Shown here in pieces: positions 8,468 through 16,763 of a stretch of 55,480 bases of DNA. Each line of letters opens with the position of its first letter. Position 1 is the first letter of the stretch. Location of the stretch: positions 1 through 55,480 of the forward strand of contig CAYGVI010000006.1 in assembly GCA_964353335.1 (NCBI GenBank), read 5' to 3'. The notes beneath the pieces are model-generated. The model was not told where the DNA came from. It saw nothing but the letters and a program-made list of their open reading frames with translations, and did not search any database. This DNA comes from JAWAAW01 sp964353335. GTDB lineage: Archaea > Nanobdellota > Nanobdellia > Woesearchaeales > ARS49. A program made the translations under genes and the position numbers.

Positions 8468-8835
8468 GCCTTAGAGACGTTCATCCGGACCACGTATTCC
8501 GCCTGAAAAACGGCGCGACAGTCAAGAACCTGTACGAGCTTGCGAATGAGCTCGCCACAATTGATGAGGAAGTCTTCGTCCACCACGTGAATGAAGAAAA
8601 GAATGACTTCCACAACTGGGTTCTCCACATAGTCCGCGATGAGCACCTCGCAAGCGTGTTTTCGGAAATTCACGACAGGCGCCTGATGCTCGCTGCTGTT
8701 GAAAAAAGAATCAATGACCTTGAAAACCCTGCAACACCAATCCACAAGCTGCCATTCCACTTCACAGCAAGGGACTATCTTCTCGGCGTCCTGATAGGCG
8801 CAATGGCAATGCTGATGCTAAGCCGGCTGATGTAA
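8464..8835 (+). CDS. Membrane-anchored HHVN/NDF-domain protein (DUF5752-like), copy 3
   Basis: 123 residues. The shared domain fills about 8-70 (FRLKNGATVKNLYELANEL, FVHHVNEEKNDFHNW, LASVF). A C-terminal transmembrane segment at about 100-121 (YLLGVLIGAMAMLMLSRL) would tether the domain on the cytoplasmic face, as no signal peptide is present. It is translationally coupled to copy 2 (ATGA overlap). The pair therefore has one soluble basic and one membrane-attached version of the domain. Confidence 0.75.
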   Translation: MSLRDVHPDHVFRLKNGATVKNLYELANELATIDEEVFVHHVNEEKNDFHNWVLHIVRDEHLASVFSEIHDRRLMLAAVEKRINDLENPATPIHKLPFHFTARDYLLGVLIGAMAMLMLSRLM

Positions 8836-8944
8836 TTCTTTTGTCTCCGGACTGTGATGGAATCATTTCTGACTGCAAAATATGTTTCTTAGCACAGCAA
8901 TGAATATAAGTGACCGGAAAAAACAGGAAGCGGGGTGATGCATA

Positions 8945-9913
8945 TTGACAGGTGAAATGACAGGAGAAATACCGCTTCTTAATGTAAGGGCAAAATCAGT
9001 TCCAGAAGCATACTATCTGGCGCTGAAGGCAGTCCACGAAAACGGATTAAGCATAAGGACACAGTATGACAGGAAAAACCCAGACGGCACATACATTGAC
9101 CCGCCAAGCAAGGACGCAAAAGTTACAATCAGGATTGAAGACCCATTTGCACAGCCAAGGTTTCCCGGGCTGAGCTTTTGTGAAAGGGGAAAATACATTG
9201 CAGAATTCCTTGGCTCAAAAGACCACATGGTTGTGCCTTACAAAGAGCTTGTCCGAATGGTCCATGAGGGAAAGGAATTCGAGGCGACCCAATGGCCATA
9301 CTGCTATCATCAAAGGCTTACCGCGTACCCGCGCGCTGACGGCACAACAATAAACCAGCTGGAAATTCTCCTTGACAAGCTTGCAAAAGACCCGATTTCA
9401 AGAAGGGCCATAGCAACAACCAGGGTTCCTGAAATTGATTTGTTCATGGCTGCAGACATGCCCTGCCTCGGCGAAGTCCAGTTAAGGGCGCCTGAAAACG
9501 GAAAAGGGCAGCTCGTGCTTAACATGCATGCAAACTGGAGAAGCCGGGACCTATACAAGGCATGGGGCGACAACATAATCGGAATAACAAACCTGCAGGC
9601 AAGGCTTGCTGCAAGGCTCGCAGAAAAAACAGGCAGGGAAGTAATAGTCGGGCCTTATAGCGAAACAAACGGCTCATTGCACATTTACGGCCAGGACTAT
9701 TTGCAAAAAAAGGCAGGAGAATTGTTCACAAAATTCCCGACACTTGAGTCATTTGTCGCAAAGGCGTGGACAAGCGAAAAGGCAAGAGATGGAGAGGTAA
9801 TACCCCAGCTTGAGGAGCACCTGACAGAAACAACATGGAACTTCCCGCCTGAGGCTGTTGAGCTGATAAAAAACCTGATTGATGGCTACACAAGCGGAAA
9901 GTTTGTGCCGTGA
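8945..9913 (+). CDS. Thymidylate synthase-family protein (archaeal type)
   Basis: About 322 residues. The C-terminal half carries the thymidylate synthase pattern: active-site MPCLGEVQLR (Cys near 175, PCL as I recall for archaeal ThyA rather than bacterial PCH), then NWRSRDLYKAWGDNIIGITNLQ, matching the family RSxDxxxGxPxN region, and GSLHIYGQDY matching the late HxY motif. It would methylate or hydroxymethylate dUMP/dCMP. The start is uncertain: TTG at 8945 behind GGGGTGAT, or ATG at 8957 behind GGTGA, which removes the duplicated MTGEMTGE. A TATA box is at 8902-8909. It stands as a single gene between the small-domain cluster and the sugar-phosphate operon. Confidence 0.75.
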   Translation: MTGEMTGEIPLLNVRAKSVPEAYYLALKAVHENGLSIRTQYDRKNPDGTYIDPPSKDAKVTIRIEDPFAQPRFPGLSFCERGKYIAEFLGSKDHMVVPYKELVRMVHEGKEFEATQWPYCYHQRLTAYPRADGTTINQLEILLDKLAKDPISRRAIATTRVPEIDLFMAADMPCLGEVQLRAPENGKGQLVLNMHANWRSRDLYKAWGDNIIGITNLQARLAARLAEKTGREVIVGPYSETNGSLHIYGQDYLQKKAGELFTKFPTLESFVAKAWTSEKARDGEVIPQLEEHLTETTWNFPPEAVELIKNLIDGYTSGKFVP

Positions 9914-9930
9914 CTCATTACATCAGCAAT

Positions 9931-9938
9931 ATTTATAT
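9931..9938 (+). promoter_or_regulatory. TATA box of the sugar-phosphate operon
   Basis: ATTTATAT lies 38-45 bases before the ATG at 9976, and a GAGGT ribosome-binding site follows at 9966-9970. This gives a short leader and marks the start of the pfkB-fba-rpiB-rpe operon. Confidence 0.6.
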
Positions 9939-9975
9939 ACGCTGACGGCTCGTTCTCTGACTAAAAGAGGTCAGA

Positions 9976-10941
9976 ATGTACGACGTAATCACACTTGGCT
10001 CTGGAACTGTTGATGTATTTGTAAAGACAAAGCATCCTGAGATAGTAAAGCACAAGGAGCATGATGATGTCTGCTACGCAATAGGCGAGAAAATTCTTGT
10101 TGATGACCTGCACGTTGACACAGGCGGCGGAGGGACAAACACAGCTGTTGCTTTTGCAAGATTGGGGCTGAAAACAGGCTGGATTGGAAAGCTTGGCTCT
10201 GATTTGCACGCAAAAACAATCCGCGATGAGATGAAGCGGGAAAAAGTTGACTTTCTTGGCTCGCACGGCAAAGGAATGAGCGGATACAGCGTTATACTCA
10301 CCGGGCTTGAGCACGACAGGAGCATACTTGCTTTCAAGGGCGTGAATGACCAGCTTGCCCCTTCTGATGTCCCCTGGAAAAAAATAAACACAAAATGGTT
10401 TTATTTCAGCGCAATGATGAACAAGAGCTTTGAAACTTTGAAAAAAGCAGCCTTGTTTGCGAAGAAAAACAAAATCAAGTACGCATTCAACCCGAGTATG
10501 TACATTGCAAAAATGGGAACAAAAATTCTAAAACCCATTATTGAAGACTGCGACCTGCTGATAATGAACAAGGAAGAGGCGCAGGCGCTGACAGGAATGC
10601 AGACAGCAGGGTGCAAGCAGCTTCTTTCAGCACTCCAGAAGTTCGCAAAGATTGCTGTCATTACTGACGGCGCAGGCATAGTCCATGCGTACAATGGATT
10701 TGAGCACTACCAATTGATTCCGCCGCACATTGACGTTGTTGAGTCCACAGGAGCAGGAGACTCATTTGCAGCAGGAATGGTTGCCGGGATTATTCTCAAG
10801 CAGGACCTTGCCGAGGCAATGCAGTGGGGAATGGCAAACTCTGCTTCTGTCATCCAGCACATAGGCGCAAAGCAAAAACTTCTGACGCGCAGGGAAATAG
10901 AGAAGGGAAAAAAGGCAAAACTCACAATCACGAGGCTCTGA
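9976..10941 (+). CDS. PfkB-family carbohydrate kinase
   Basis: 321 residues of the ribokinase/PfkB fold. The substrate-binding DTGGGGTNTAVAFARLG lies near 50-66, and the C-terminal signature STGAGDSFAAGMVAG (about 258-272) has the catalytic Asp of GAGD. It phosphorylates a sugar or sugar phosphate with ATP. The aldolase gene begins one base after its stop, so fructose-6-phosphate is an attractive substrate (giving fructose-1,6-bisphosphate), but ribose or another sugar cannot be excluded. Cytoplasmic, first gene of the operon. Confidence 0.88.
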   Translation: MYDVITLGSGTVDVFVKTKHPEIVKHKEHDDVCYAIGEKILVDDLHVDTGGGGTNTAVAFARLGLKTGWIGKLGSDLHAKTIRDEMKREKVDFLGSHGKGMSGYSVILTGLEHDRSILAFKGVNDQLAPSDVPWKKINTKWFYFSAMMNKSFETLKKAALFAKKNKIKYAFNPSMYIAKMGTKILKPIIEDCDLLIMNKEEAQALTGMQTAGCKQLLSALQKFAKIAVITDGAGIVHAYNGFEHYQLIPPHIDVVESTGAGDSFAAGMVAGIILKQDLAEAMQWGMANSASVIQHIGAKQKLLTRREIEKGKKAKLTITRL

Positions 10942-10942
10942 G

Positions 10943-11857
10943 ATGCTCGCGACACTCAAGCAGGTTCTGGCAAAGGCAAACAAGGGCAAATACGGCGTCG
11001 GAGCTTTCAACATAAACAACCTTGAGATAATCCAGTCAGTAGTCAATGCTGCTGCAAAACTGAAATCTCCTGTGATTTTGCAGACCAGCGAGGGCGCAAT
11101 CAAGTATGCCGGAATGAAATATCTCAAAGTGATTGTAGAAGAGGCAGCTGAGGAGAACAAAATACCAATTGTTTTGCACATTGACCACGGAAGAGACCTT
11201 GAAATCATCAAAGAAGCGATAAAAACAGGCTACACAAGCGTGATGATTGACGGTTCGCACCTGCCATTTGATGAAAATGTCGCGATTACCAAAAAAGTTG
11301 TCGGCTGGGCGCATGCAAAAGGTGTTTCTGTTGAAGGCGAGCTCGGGACAATCGGCGGAGCAGAAGAGAAAATAGTTGCGCGCAAGATAATTTACACAGA
11401 CCCGGCTGTTGCAAAGGAATTTGTCGACAAAACAGGAGTTGACGCTCTTGCTGTGGCGATTGGAACATCTCACGGAGCATACAAGTTCGCAGGCGCAGCA
11501 AAGCTTGACATCGAAAGGCTGCGCATAATAAAGAAAATACTCAACATGCCGCTTGTATTGCACGGAGCAAGCGGAGTTCCTGAATGGCTTGTCCACACTG
11601 CAGAGCATTATGGCGCAAAGCTCGGCAAACCCGGCGGAGTGCCTGACGACCAGATAAAAGCAGCCATAAAAAACGGAATCAACAAAATCAACACAGACAC
11701 TGACATCAGATTGGCATTTGACGCAGGAGTCCGCGAGGTTATCGCAACTGCGCCAGAAGAATTTGACCCAAGGCACATACTCGGAAGGGCGCGCGAGCTC
11801 ATGCAGGATGTAGTCGAGCACAGGATAAAACTGTTTGGAAGCGCAGGGAAAGCATAA
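10943..11857 (+). CDS. Class II fructose-bisphosphate aldolase (FbaA/GatY/KbaY family)
   Basis: 304 residues of the Zn-dependent aldolase fold. Visible family features are GVGAFNINNLEIIQ at the start, HIDHGRD (catalytic Asp/Zn His region near 80), VEGELGTIGG (about 133), GTSHGAYK (Zn-ligand His), LHGASG (Zn-ligand His) and NKINTDTDIR near the C-terminus that holds the phosphate. It cleaves or forms fructose-1,6-bisphosphate (possibly tagatose or sedoheptulose bisphosphate). It is co-transcribed with the PfkB kinase before it and the pentose phosphate enzymes after it. A GatY-like specificity is possible. Confidence 0.9.
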   Translation: MLATLKQVLAKANKGKYGVGAFNINNLEIIQSVVNAAAKLKSPVILQTSEGAIKYAGMKYLKVIVEEAAEENKIPIVLHIDHGRDLEIIKEAIKTGYTSVMIDGSHLPFDENVAITKKVVGWAHAKGVSVEGELGTIGGAEEKIVARKIIYTDPAVAKEFVDKTGVDALAVAIGTSHGAYKFAGAAKLDIERLRIIKKILNMPLVLHGASGVPEWLVHTAEHYGAKLGKPGGVPDDQIKAAIKNGINKINTDTDIRLAFDAGVREVIATAPEEFDPRHILGRARELMQDVVEHRIKLFGSAGKA

Positions 11858-12366
11858 TGGGCTTGCTAAGAACACTTGGATTCACAATGTGCTTCGCAGC
11901 ACTGACTGCCATAATAATGACCAATGCAGTGCTGAATCTGCCAAGCATGCTCGAATTACTCATTTTTGTAATTGTCGGCGCTGCAATTTACTTCATATTT
12001 GGCCCAGAAGAACATCTCTCATATGCAAGCCTGGTATTCATAACAGCAGCAGTAGTGCTAATTATAACAGGATTCCTTGGAAATATTGCAGTAAAATTTG
12101 TTGAAGCATATTTACAAAGAAGACCTGAAACGGTAAGTAACCTTGGAAGTATCTTTGGTGAACACAATGTTCTTCTTGGGCTCATCAGCTTGTTTATTGG
12201 CATATTTGCACCATCAGCTGCGCTCATACAATTCAAGGACCAGCAGCAGATTGATTACGGCACTCTTTTGAGGAGCGCAATAAGCGTAGGAATAATCTAT
12301 ATTATTGCACTTCTAATCTACACTTTGGCAATGGCCCAGGTAATTGGTACAGGGACGGTAATATGA
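11857..12366 (+). CDS. Four-helix membrane protein of unknown function
   Basis: 169 residues with about four hydrophobic segments (near 5-27, 33-50, 56-75 and 103-122, then a last one at 140-162). No catalytic or transport motif was recognised. The start codon shares a base with the aldolase stop (TAATG) and the stop overlaps the rpiB start (ATATGA), so it is embedded in a sugar-phosphate operon and made in step with it. A transport or membrane-tethering role for the neighbouring enzymes is only a guess. Confidence 0.75.
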   Translation: MGLLRTLGFTMCFAALTAIIMTNAVLNLPSMLELLIFVIVGAAIYFIFGPEEHLSYASLVFITAAVVLIITGFLGNIAVKFVEAYLQRRPETVSNLGSIFGEHNVLLGLISLFIGIFAPSAALIQFKDQQQIDYGTLLRSAISVGIIYIIALLIYTLAMAQVIGTGTVI

Positions 12367-12818
12367 AAACAGTCTACATTGGCGCAGACCATGCAGGATT
12401 CAAGCTAAAACAGGAGCTCAAAAGGTTTGTTGCGCAGCAGGGATACAAGGTAATGGATGTTGGCGCATTTGAGCTTGACCCCAAAGACGATTATCCAAAA
12501 TATGCTTACGCAGTTGCAAAACCTGTTTCGCAGGGAAAAGGGCAGGGAATTCTTGTATGCGGCAGCGCAGAAGGGATTTGCATTGCAGCAAACAAGGTAA
12601 AAGGCATACGCGCAGTGCCAGTATGGACTCTCCGCAATGCAAGATTAAGCCGCGAGCATAACGATGCAAACATTCTCTGCCTTTCTGGATGGGAATTATC
12701 ACTGCAAAGCGCAAAGAAAATTGTGAAAACCTGGCTTGAAACAGAATTTTCAGGCGAAGAAAGGCACAAAAGAAGAATTGAAGAAATAAAGAGGATAGAA
12801 AATGGCAAGAAACTTTGA
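12363..12818 (+). CDS. rpiB: Ribose-5-phosphate isomerase B (RpiB/LacA family)
   Basis: 151 residues, the normal RpiB length. IGADHAGFKLK at the N-terminus, the catalytic Cys in VCGSAEGICIAANK (about 66-80) and SREHNDANILCLSGW (about 99-113) are diagnostic. It interconverts ribose-5-phosphate and ribulose-5-phosphate. It lies between a membrane protein and the epimerase gene; the rpe start lies inside its last codons (17-base overlap), which points to coupled translation in a non-oxidative pentose phosphate operon. Confidence 0.92.
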   Translation: MKTVYIGADHAGFKLKQELKRFVAQQGYKVMDVGAFELDPKDDYPKYAYAVAKPVSQGKGQGILVCGSAEGICIAANKVKGIRAVPVWTLRNARLSREHNDANILCLSGWELSLQSAKKIVKTWLETEFSGEERHKRRIEEIKRIENGKKL

Positions 12819-13452
12819 AATCGTGCCCTCATTGTTGTGCAAATCAAGAAAAGAGTTTCTCACAAAGCTCAGGCGCATTGAGCCTTATGTCAAAAGGGCG
12901 CAGTTTGACGTTATGGACAACAAGTTTGTGCCGAACAAGACAGTCCAGCCAAAAGAATTCCGCGGTTTGAAGACAAAAGTGCGCATTGAATGCCAGTTAA
13001 TGGTCAAAGATCCTGCTGATTACCTGTCTGACTGTTGCAGGATGAATGCAAAGCTTGTGATTTTCCATTATGAATCATACAAGAATGCGAAAAAAATAAT
13101 TTCATTCATCAAACAAATAAAAGTGCACAAGCTCAAGGCAGGAATTGCAATCAAGCCGGCAACACCTGCGAATAAAATCAAGCAATTTCTCAAACTTGTT
13201 GACATGGTTCTTGTGATGACAGTCCAGCCTGGCTTTGGAGGGCAAAAACTTATCCCAAGCACGCTGAAAAAAGTCAAACAGCTCAGGAAATGGGCTCCAC
13301 GGCTTGACATTGAGGTTGACGGCGGCATAAACAAGGACACAGCAAAGCTCGCAGTCAAGGCAGGAGCAAACCTCTTAGTGGCAGGCAATGCAATCCACAA
13401 GGCGCCAAGTGTTCCTGAAGGACTTGCTGCGATAAAGAAATCAATAAATTAA
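12802..13452 (+). CDS. rpe: Ribulose-phosphate 3-epimerase homologue with altered metal site
   Basis: 216 residues of the Rpe TIM barrel: IVPSLLC at strand 1, FDVMDNKFVPN, MTVQPGFGGQ (about 132-141) and the catalytic EVDGGI (about 171-176). The canonical HFDVMD motif is QFDVMD here and the canonical HLMV motif is QLMV. Both metal-binding His of characterised epimerases are thus Gln, while the two Asp ligands (FDVMD and VDGGI) remain. I read both codons as CAG directly. The enzyme sits with RpiB and upstream of split transketolase, so epimerisation of ribulose-5-phosphate is expected, perhaps with a different metal or a changed substrate. Confidence 0.85.
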   Translation: MARNFEIVPSLLCKSRKEFLTKLRRIEPYVKRAQFDVMDNKFVPNKTVQPKEFRGLKTKVRIECQLMVKDPADYLSDCCRMNAKLVIFHYESYKNAKKIISFIKQIKVHKLKAGIAIKPATPANKIKQFLKLVDMVLVMTVQPGFGGQKLIPSTLKKVKQLRKWAPRLDIEVDGGINKDTAKLAVKAGANLLVAGNAIHKAPSVPEGLAAIKKSIN

Positions 13453-13751
13453 TTCATTCTTGGGTCAAAGACTTCAACAGAGCGCAATGCAAGCAGTGCA
13501 GGGGAAATGTTGTACGCTGCAAAAAAACCATCTCTCAGCGCTTCCTGATGCCTGGCAGGATAAAACCTGATATCCCTTTGGTAATTGAAATAGTCATCAA
13601 GCTTTGGCTCTGTGCAGGTTATGCAGAAGTTCTCCATCAGCAGGCGGTATTCCTGCAGTTTCCCCTTAAAACAGCCCTTGTTCTGCCTAAACCACAACGC
13701 AATCCTTTCCAATGGGCTTAGCTTTTCCCAGCCTGCACTGAACGGCTTCAT
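13449..13751 (-). CDS. Hypothetical protein convergent with rpe
   Basis: 100 residues on the minus strand; the stop overlaps the rpe stop by four bases. The start at 13751 (MKPFSAGWEKLSPL) is preferred because a TATA box (CTTTAAATT, 13774-13782 read on the minus strand) lies 23-31 bases upstream, fitting a leaderless mRNA; a longer frame begins at 13790. The protein is aromatic-rich (ALWFRQNKGCF, NFCITC, DDYFNYQRDIRFYP). I do not recognise a family. No shadow relation to a plus-strand gene exists here, so it is probably real. Confidence 0.6.
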   Translation of the reverse strand: MKPFSAGWEKLSPLERIALWFRQNKGCFKGKLQEYRLLMENFCITCTEPKLDDYFNYQRDIRFYPARHQEALRDGFFAAYNISPALLALRSVEVFDPRMN

Positions 13752-13849
13752 GGCAGTTTTAATAGAACGGCTGAATTTAAAGATTTGCAAACTGGTTCAG
13801 GAAACATTTAAATAACAAACAGCCAAGAATTCCAATAAAAAGAGGTATT

Positions 13850-14695
13850 ATGCCCGCCAAAAGAATCGTCGATGAGAAAAAGCTCAAGCTGATGGCCAAT
13901 ACTATCAGGCAGGATGTTATTTCAATGATAACTGCTGCAGGAACAGGACATCCTGGCGGCTCGCTTGGAATGGCTGATGTTTTCACAGCATTGTACTTTA
14001 ATGTCCTGAAGCATGACCCTAAGAATCCTGAGTGGGCAGACAGAGACATTCTTGTGCTGAGCAATGGACACATCTGCCCTGTAAGATACGCAGCAATGGC
14101 AGAATCAGGATACTTCCCTGTAAAAGAATTGATGACTTTGAGAAAGTTCGGCTCAAGACTGCAAGGCCATCCTCACCGCGGTTCATTGCCTGGGCTTGAG
14201 ACAACTTCAGGACCATTGGGATGCGGAATTTCTCAGGCAGCAGGAATGGCTTTGGCACTGAGAATGGACAAAAAGCCAAACCATGTGTACTGCATTGCAA
14301 GCGACGGAGAGCACGATGAGGGAAACACCTGGGAAGCTTTGATGTTCGCGAACAAAATGCAGCTAAGCAACCTCACAGTAATCATTGACCGCAATAACAT
14401 CCAAATAGACGGCCACACAGAGGAAGTCATGCCATTGGAGCCATTGCACGCAAAATATGAATCATTTGGCTGGCGCGTGATTGAGGTTGACGGACATGAC
14501 ATTAACAACCTGATTGACTGCCTGAAAGAAAGAGGAGACAAGCCAATCTGCATAATTGCGCACACAACGCCTGGCAAGGGAGTCTCATTCATGGAAGATG
14601 ACTTTGAATGGCACGGCAAGGCGCCAAATGCAGAACAATCAAAGGCAGCGCTCAAAGAACTGCAGGACGAGCGGAAAAAACTGGAGAAAAACTAA
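13850..14695 (+). CDS. Transketolase, N-terminal (TPP-binding) subunit
   Basis: 281 residues, the N-terminal half of a split transketolase as is common in archaea. TAAGTGHPGGSLGMADV, SNGHICPVRYAAM, LEGL-type TTSGPLGCGISQAAGMAL and the thiamine diphosphate signature ASDGEHDEGNTWEALMFAN ... NNIQIDG are all in order. It forms the TPP site with the C-terminal subunit encoded next (TAATG overlap). Together they move two-carbon units between sugar phosphates in the non-oxidative pentose phosphate pathway. Promoter ATTTAAATA near 13807 and an AGAGGT ribosome-binding site. Confidence 0.95.
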   Translation: MPAKRIVDEKKLKLMANTIRQDVISMITAAGTGHPGGSLGMADVFTALYFNVLKHDPKNPEWADRDILVLSNGHICPVRYAAMAESGYFPVKELMTLRKFGSRLQGHPHRGSLPGLETTSGPLGCGISQAAGMALALRMDKKPNHVYCIASDGEHDEGNTWEALMFANKMQLSNLTVIIDRNNIQIDGHTEEVMPLEPLHAKYESFGWRVIEVDGHDINNLIDCLKERGDKPICIIAHTTPGKGVSFMEDDFEWHGKAPNAEQSKAALKELQDERKKLEKN

Positions 14696-15969
14696 TGTCC
14701 AACTCAATTGTTTTTGCAAAGCCAGAACTCAAGGCAACAAGGCAGGGTTATGGCGAAGGAATGGTTGCATTAGGAGAAAAGAACAAAGATGTGGTGGCAC
14801 TTTGCGCTGACCTCACAGAAAGCACGAGATTGACAGAATTCAGGCAGAAATTTCCCGAGCGGTTCATAGAAGTCGGAGTCGCAGAGCAAAACCTCGCGAC
14901 AATCGCAGCAGGAATGGCGATGATGGGCAAGATTCCATTTATTTCATCGTTCTCAATCTTCAGCCCAGGAAGAAACTGGGAGCAGATAAGGACCACAATC
15001 TGCTACAATGACGTCCCTGTGAAGATTGCAAGCACTCACGCAGGGGTTTCAACAGGACCTGACGGAGCAACACACCAGGCTCTTGAAGACATTTCATTGA
15101 TGCGCTCTGTGCCAAACATGACAGTCATTGTGCCATGCGATGCAATAGAAGCAAAGAAAGCAACAATAGCAGCTGCAAAGCATAAAGGCCCTGTGTATCT
15201 GCGGTTTGGAAGGGAAAAAACACCAGTGATGACCAAAGAAGACTCAAATTTCAGGATAGGAAAGGCAGAAATCATCAAAGAAGGCACTGATTTGACAATA
15301 ATTGCGTGCGGAACACTGCTTTATGAGGCTTTGAAAGCTGCAAAAATGCTTGAAGAGGAAAAACTTAGCGTTCAGGTTATCAACAATCATACAATAAAGC
15401 CGATTGACAAAAAAACAATAATAAACGCGGCAAGAAAAACAGGCGCAATAGTCACAGTTGAAGAGCACCAGATAAACGGCGGGCTCGGAAGCGCTGTCGC
15501 AGAGGTTGTTTCTGAAAATTTCCCTGTGCCGATAAGGCGCGTCGGAGTGCAGGACAGGTTTGGGCAGAGCGGAGAATCAGCAGAGCTTCTTGAGGAATAT
15601 GGACTGACATCAAAATTCATTGTTGACGCAGCCAAAGAAGTGCTTGTCCGCAAGGAAACACAAGGAATGCAGTTTGTTGAAGTTGAGAAAGAAGAGGAAG
15701 GAAAACTGCTGTCAGAAATCGCTCCTGAGCATTATTTCCAGCTGTATGGCGGAGAAGTCATCAGGACAGTGCCTGAACTTGAAGAGGCGCTTGAAACAAT
15801 GCCAGAGGAAACATTCAGGCACCACGTCAACAGGGAGAGAAATGACTTCAGCACGTGGATTCAGGACTGCTGTGGAGACAGGATGCTGGCAGAAGAACTG
15901 AGAAAGCGCACAGACAGGGAAGAGATGATTGAAGTCCTGAAGAAAAAGCTGAAAGAAACAAAAAAATAA
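14695..15969 (+). CDS. Transketolase C-terminal subunit fused to an HHVN/NDF (DUF5752-like) domain
   Basis: 424 residues from the ATG at 14695, which overlaps the stop of the N-terminal subunit; a longer in-frame extension to 14608 lies inside that gene and is rejected. Residues 1-310 are the transketolase pyrimidine and C-terminal domains (FIEVGVAEQNLATIAAGMAM, THAGVSTGPDGATHQALED, VEEHQINGGLGSAVAE). From about 335 to 424 a second domain follows: YFQLYGGEVI, ELEEALETMPEETFRHHVN, RERNDFSTWIQDC, LAEEL. This is the domain found alone in the three small proteins at 7629-8835. Such a tail is not part of ordinary transketolase, so it is a fusion. Confidence 0.92.
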   Translation: MSNSIVFAKPELKATRQGYGEGMVALGEKNKDVVALCADLTESTRLTEFRQKFPERFIEVGVAEQNLATIAAGMAMMGKIPFISSFSIFSPGRNWEQIRTTICYNDVPVKIASTHAGVSTGPDGATHQALEDISLMRSVPNMTVIVPCDAIEAKKATIAAAKHKGPVYLRFGREKTPVMTKEDSNFRIGKAEIIKEGTDLTIIACGTLLYEALKAAKMLEEEKLSVQVINNHTIKPIDKKTIINAARKTGAIVTVEEHQINGGLGSAVAEVVSENFPVPIRRVGVQDRFGQSGESAELLEEYGLTSKFIVDAAKEVLVRKETQGMQFVEVEKEEEGKLLSEIAPEHYFQLYGGEVIRTVPELEEALETMPEETFRHHVNRERNDFSTWIQDCCGDRMLAEELRKRTDREEMIEVLKKKLKETKK

Positions 15970-15971
15970 TT

Positions 15972-16709
15972 CTAATAACCGCCAACTTTTAGCAGGTATC
16001 CCACTCCATAGCTGCAAAGCGCTGCTGTCATGCCAATCGCCGCAAGCTCAAGCCCTGCAACCCACCAGGTTCCGACTGTTATCTTTGCCTTTATTGAGCC
16101 GACAACAAACAATGACAGCGTGCATATTATCAACGACAATATTACTGCCATATTAACCGGCAAAAAGAAGAACGGAATCAGCGGAATTAATGAGCCGACA
16201 ACGCTTGCCAGACCGACAATAATTCCGCTTTTCAACGGGTTGTGGAATTCTTCAGGGAAGACTCTCAGTTCTTCAGCGAGCATTGTGTCAAGCCAGATTT
16301 TCCTTGAGCTTGTTATTTTTTCAACAACAGCGTTCAATAATTTTCCTTTGAATCCTTTGTGAAAATAAATGTCCGCAACTTCTTTTTTCTCCTGCTTGGG
16401 CATTGTTTTCATTTCCTTTATTTCCTTGTTCCTGAGGCTGAGATAGTATTCCTTTGCAGCTTTTGTGCTGGTATAAGCAACAGCGCCCATTGAAATGCTC
16501 TCTGCGACAGTTGCAGCAAGACCTGAAATAACAACAATATGCGTGCTTGCTGTAGCTGCGGCAACGCCAAGAACTATTCCAAGCACATTGACAAGCCCAT
16601 CCTGGCCTCCAAGAATCAATTCCCTCAGCTTGGCGCCAAAGCCATCCTGTATTTCCTGGTCAAGAACGTGCTCGTGCTGAGGGCTTGACTCATTCCTGTG
16701 GTTCACCAT
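15972..16709 (-). CDS. VIT/CCC1-family Fe2+/Mn2+ transporter
   Basis: 245 residues. LRELILGGQDGLVNVLGIVLGVAAAT near the N-terminus and the acidic SISMGAVAYTSTKAAKEYY segment mark the VIT1/CCC1 family. A central cytoplasmic, Glu-rich metal-binding helix pair (AEELRVFPEEFHNPLKS) is followed by three transmembrane segments. Members export iron or manganese out of the cytosol. TATA GTATATAAAAG (16740-16750, minus strand sense) lies about 30 bases before the start. It is convergent with the transketolase operon and probably unrelated to it. Confidence 0.88.
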   Translation of the reverse strand: MVNHRNESSPQHEHVLDQEIQDGFGAKLRELILGGQDGLVNVLGIVLGVAAATASTHIVVISGLAATVAESISMGAVAYTSTKAAKEYYLSLRNKEIKEMKTMPKQEKKEVADIYFHKGFKGKLLNAVVEKITSSRKIWLDTMLAEELRVFPEEFHNPLKSGIIVGLASVVGSLIPLIPFFFLPVNMAVILSLIICTLSLFVVGSIKAKITVGTWWVAGLELAAIGMTAALCSYGVGYLLKVGGY

Positions 16710-16763
16710 CTTTTTTCATTCGGCAGGTTGGATATTGCGTATATAAAAGTTGCTTCTTTGGTT

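Noticed and set aside
14608..14694. N-terminal extension of the transketolase C-terminal subunit
   Set aside because: It lies inside the preceding gene in another frame, and the ATG at 14695 overlaps that gene's stop as expected for coupling.
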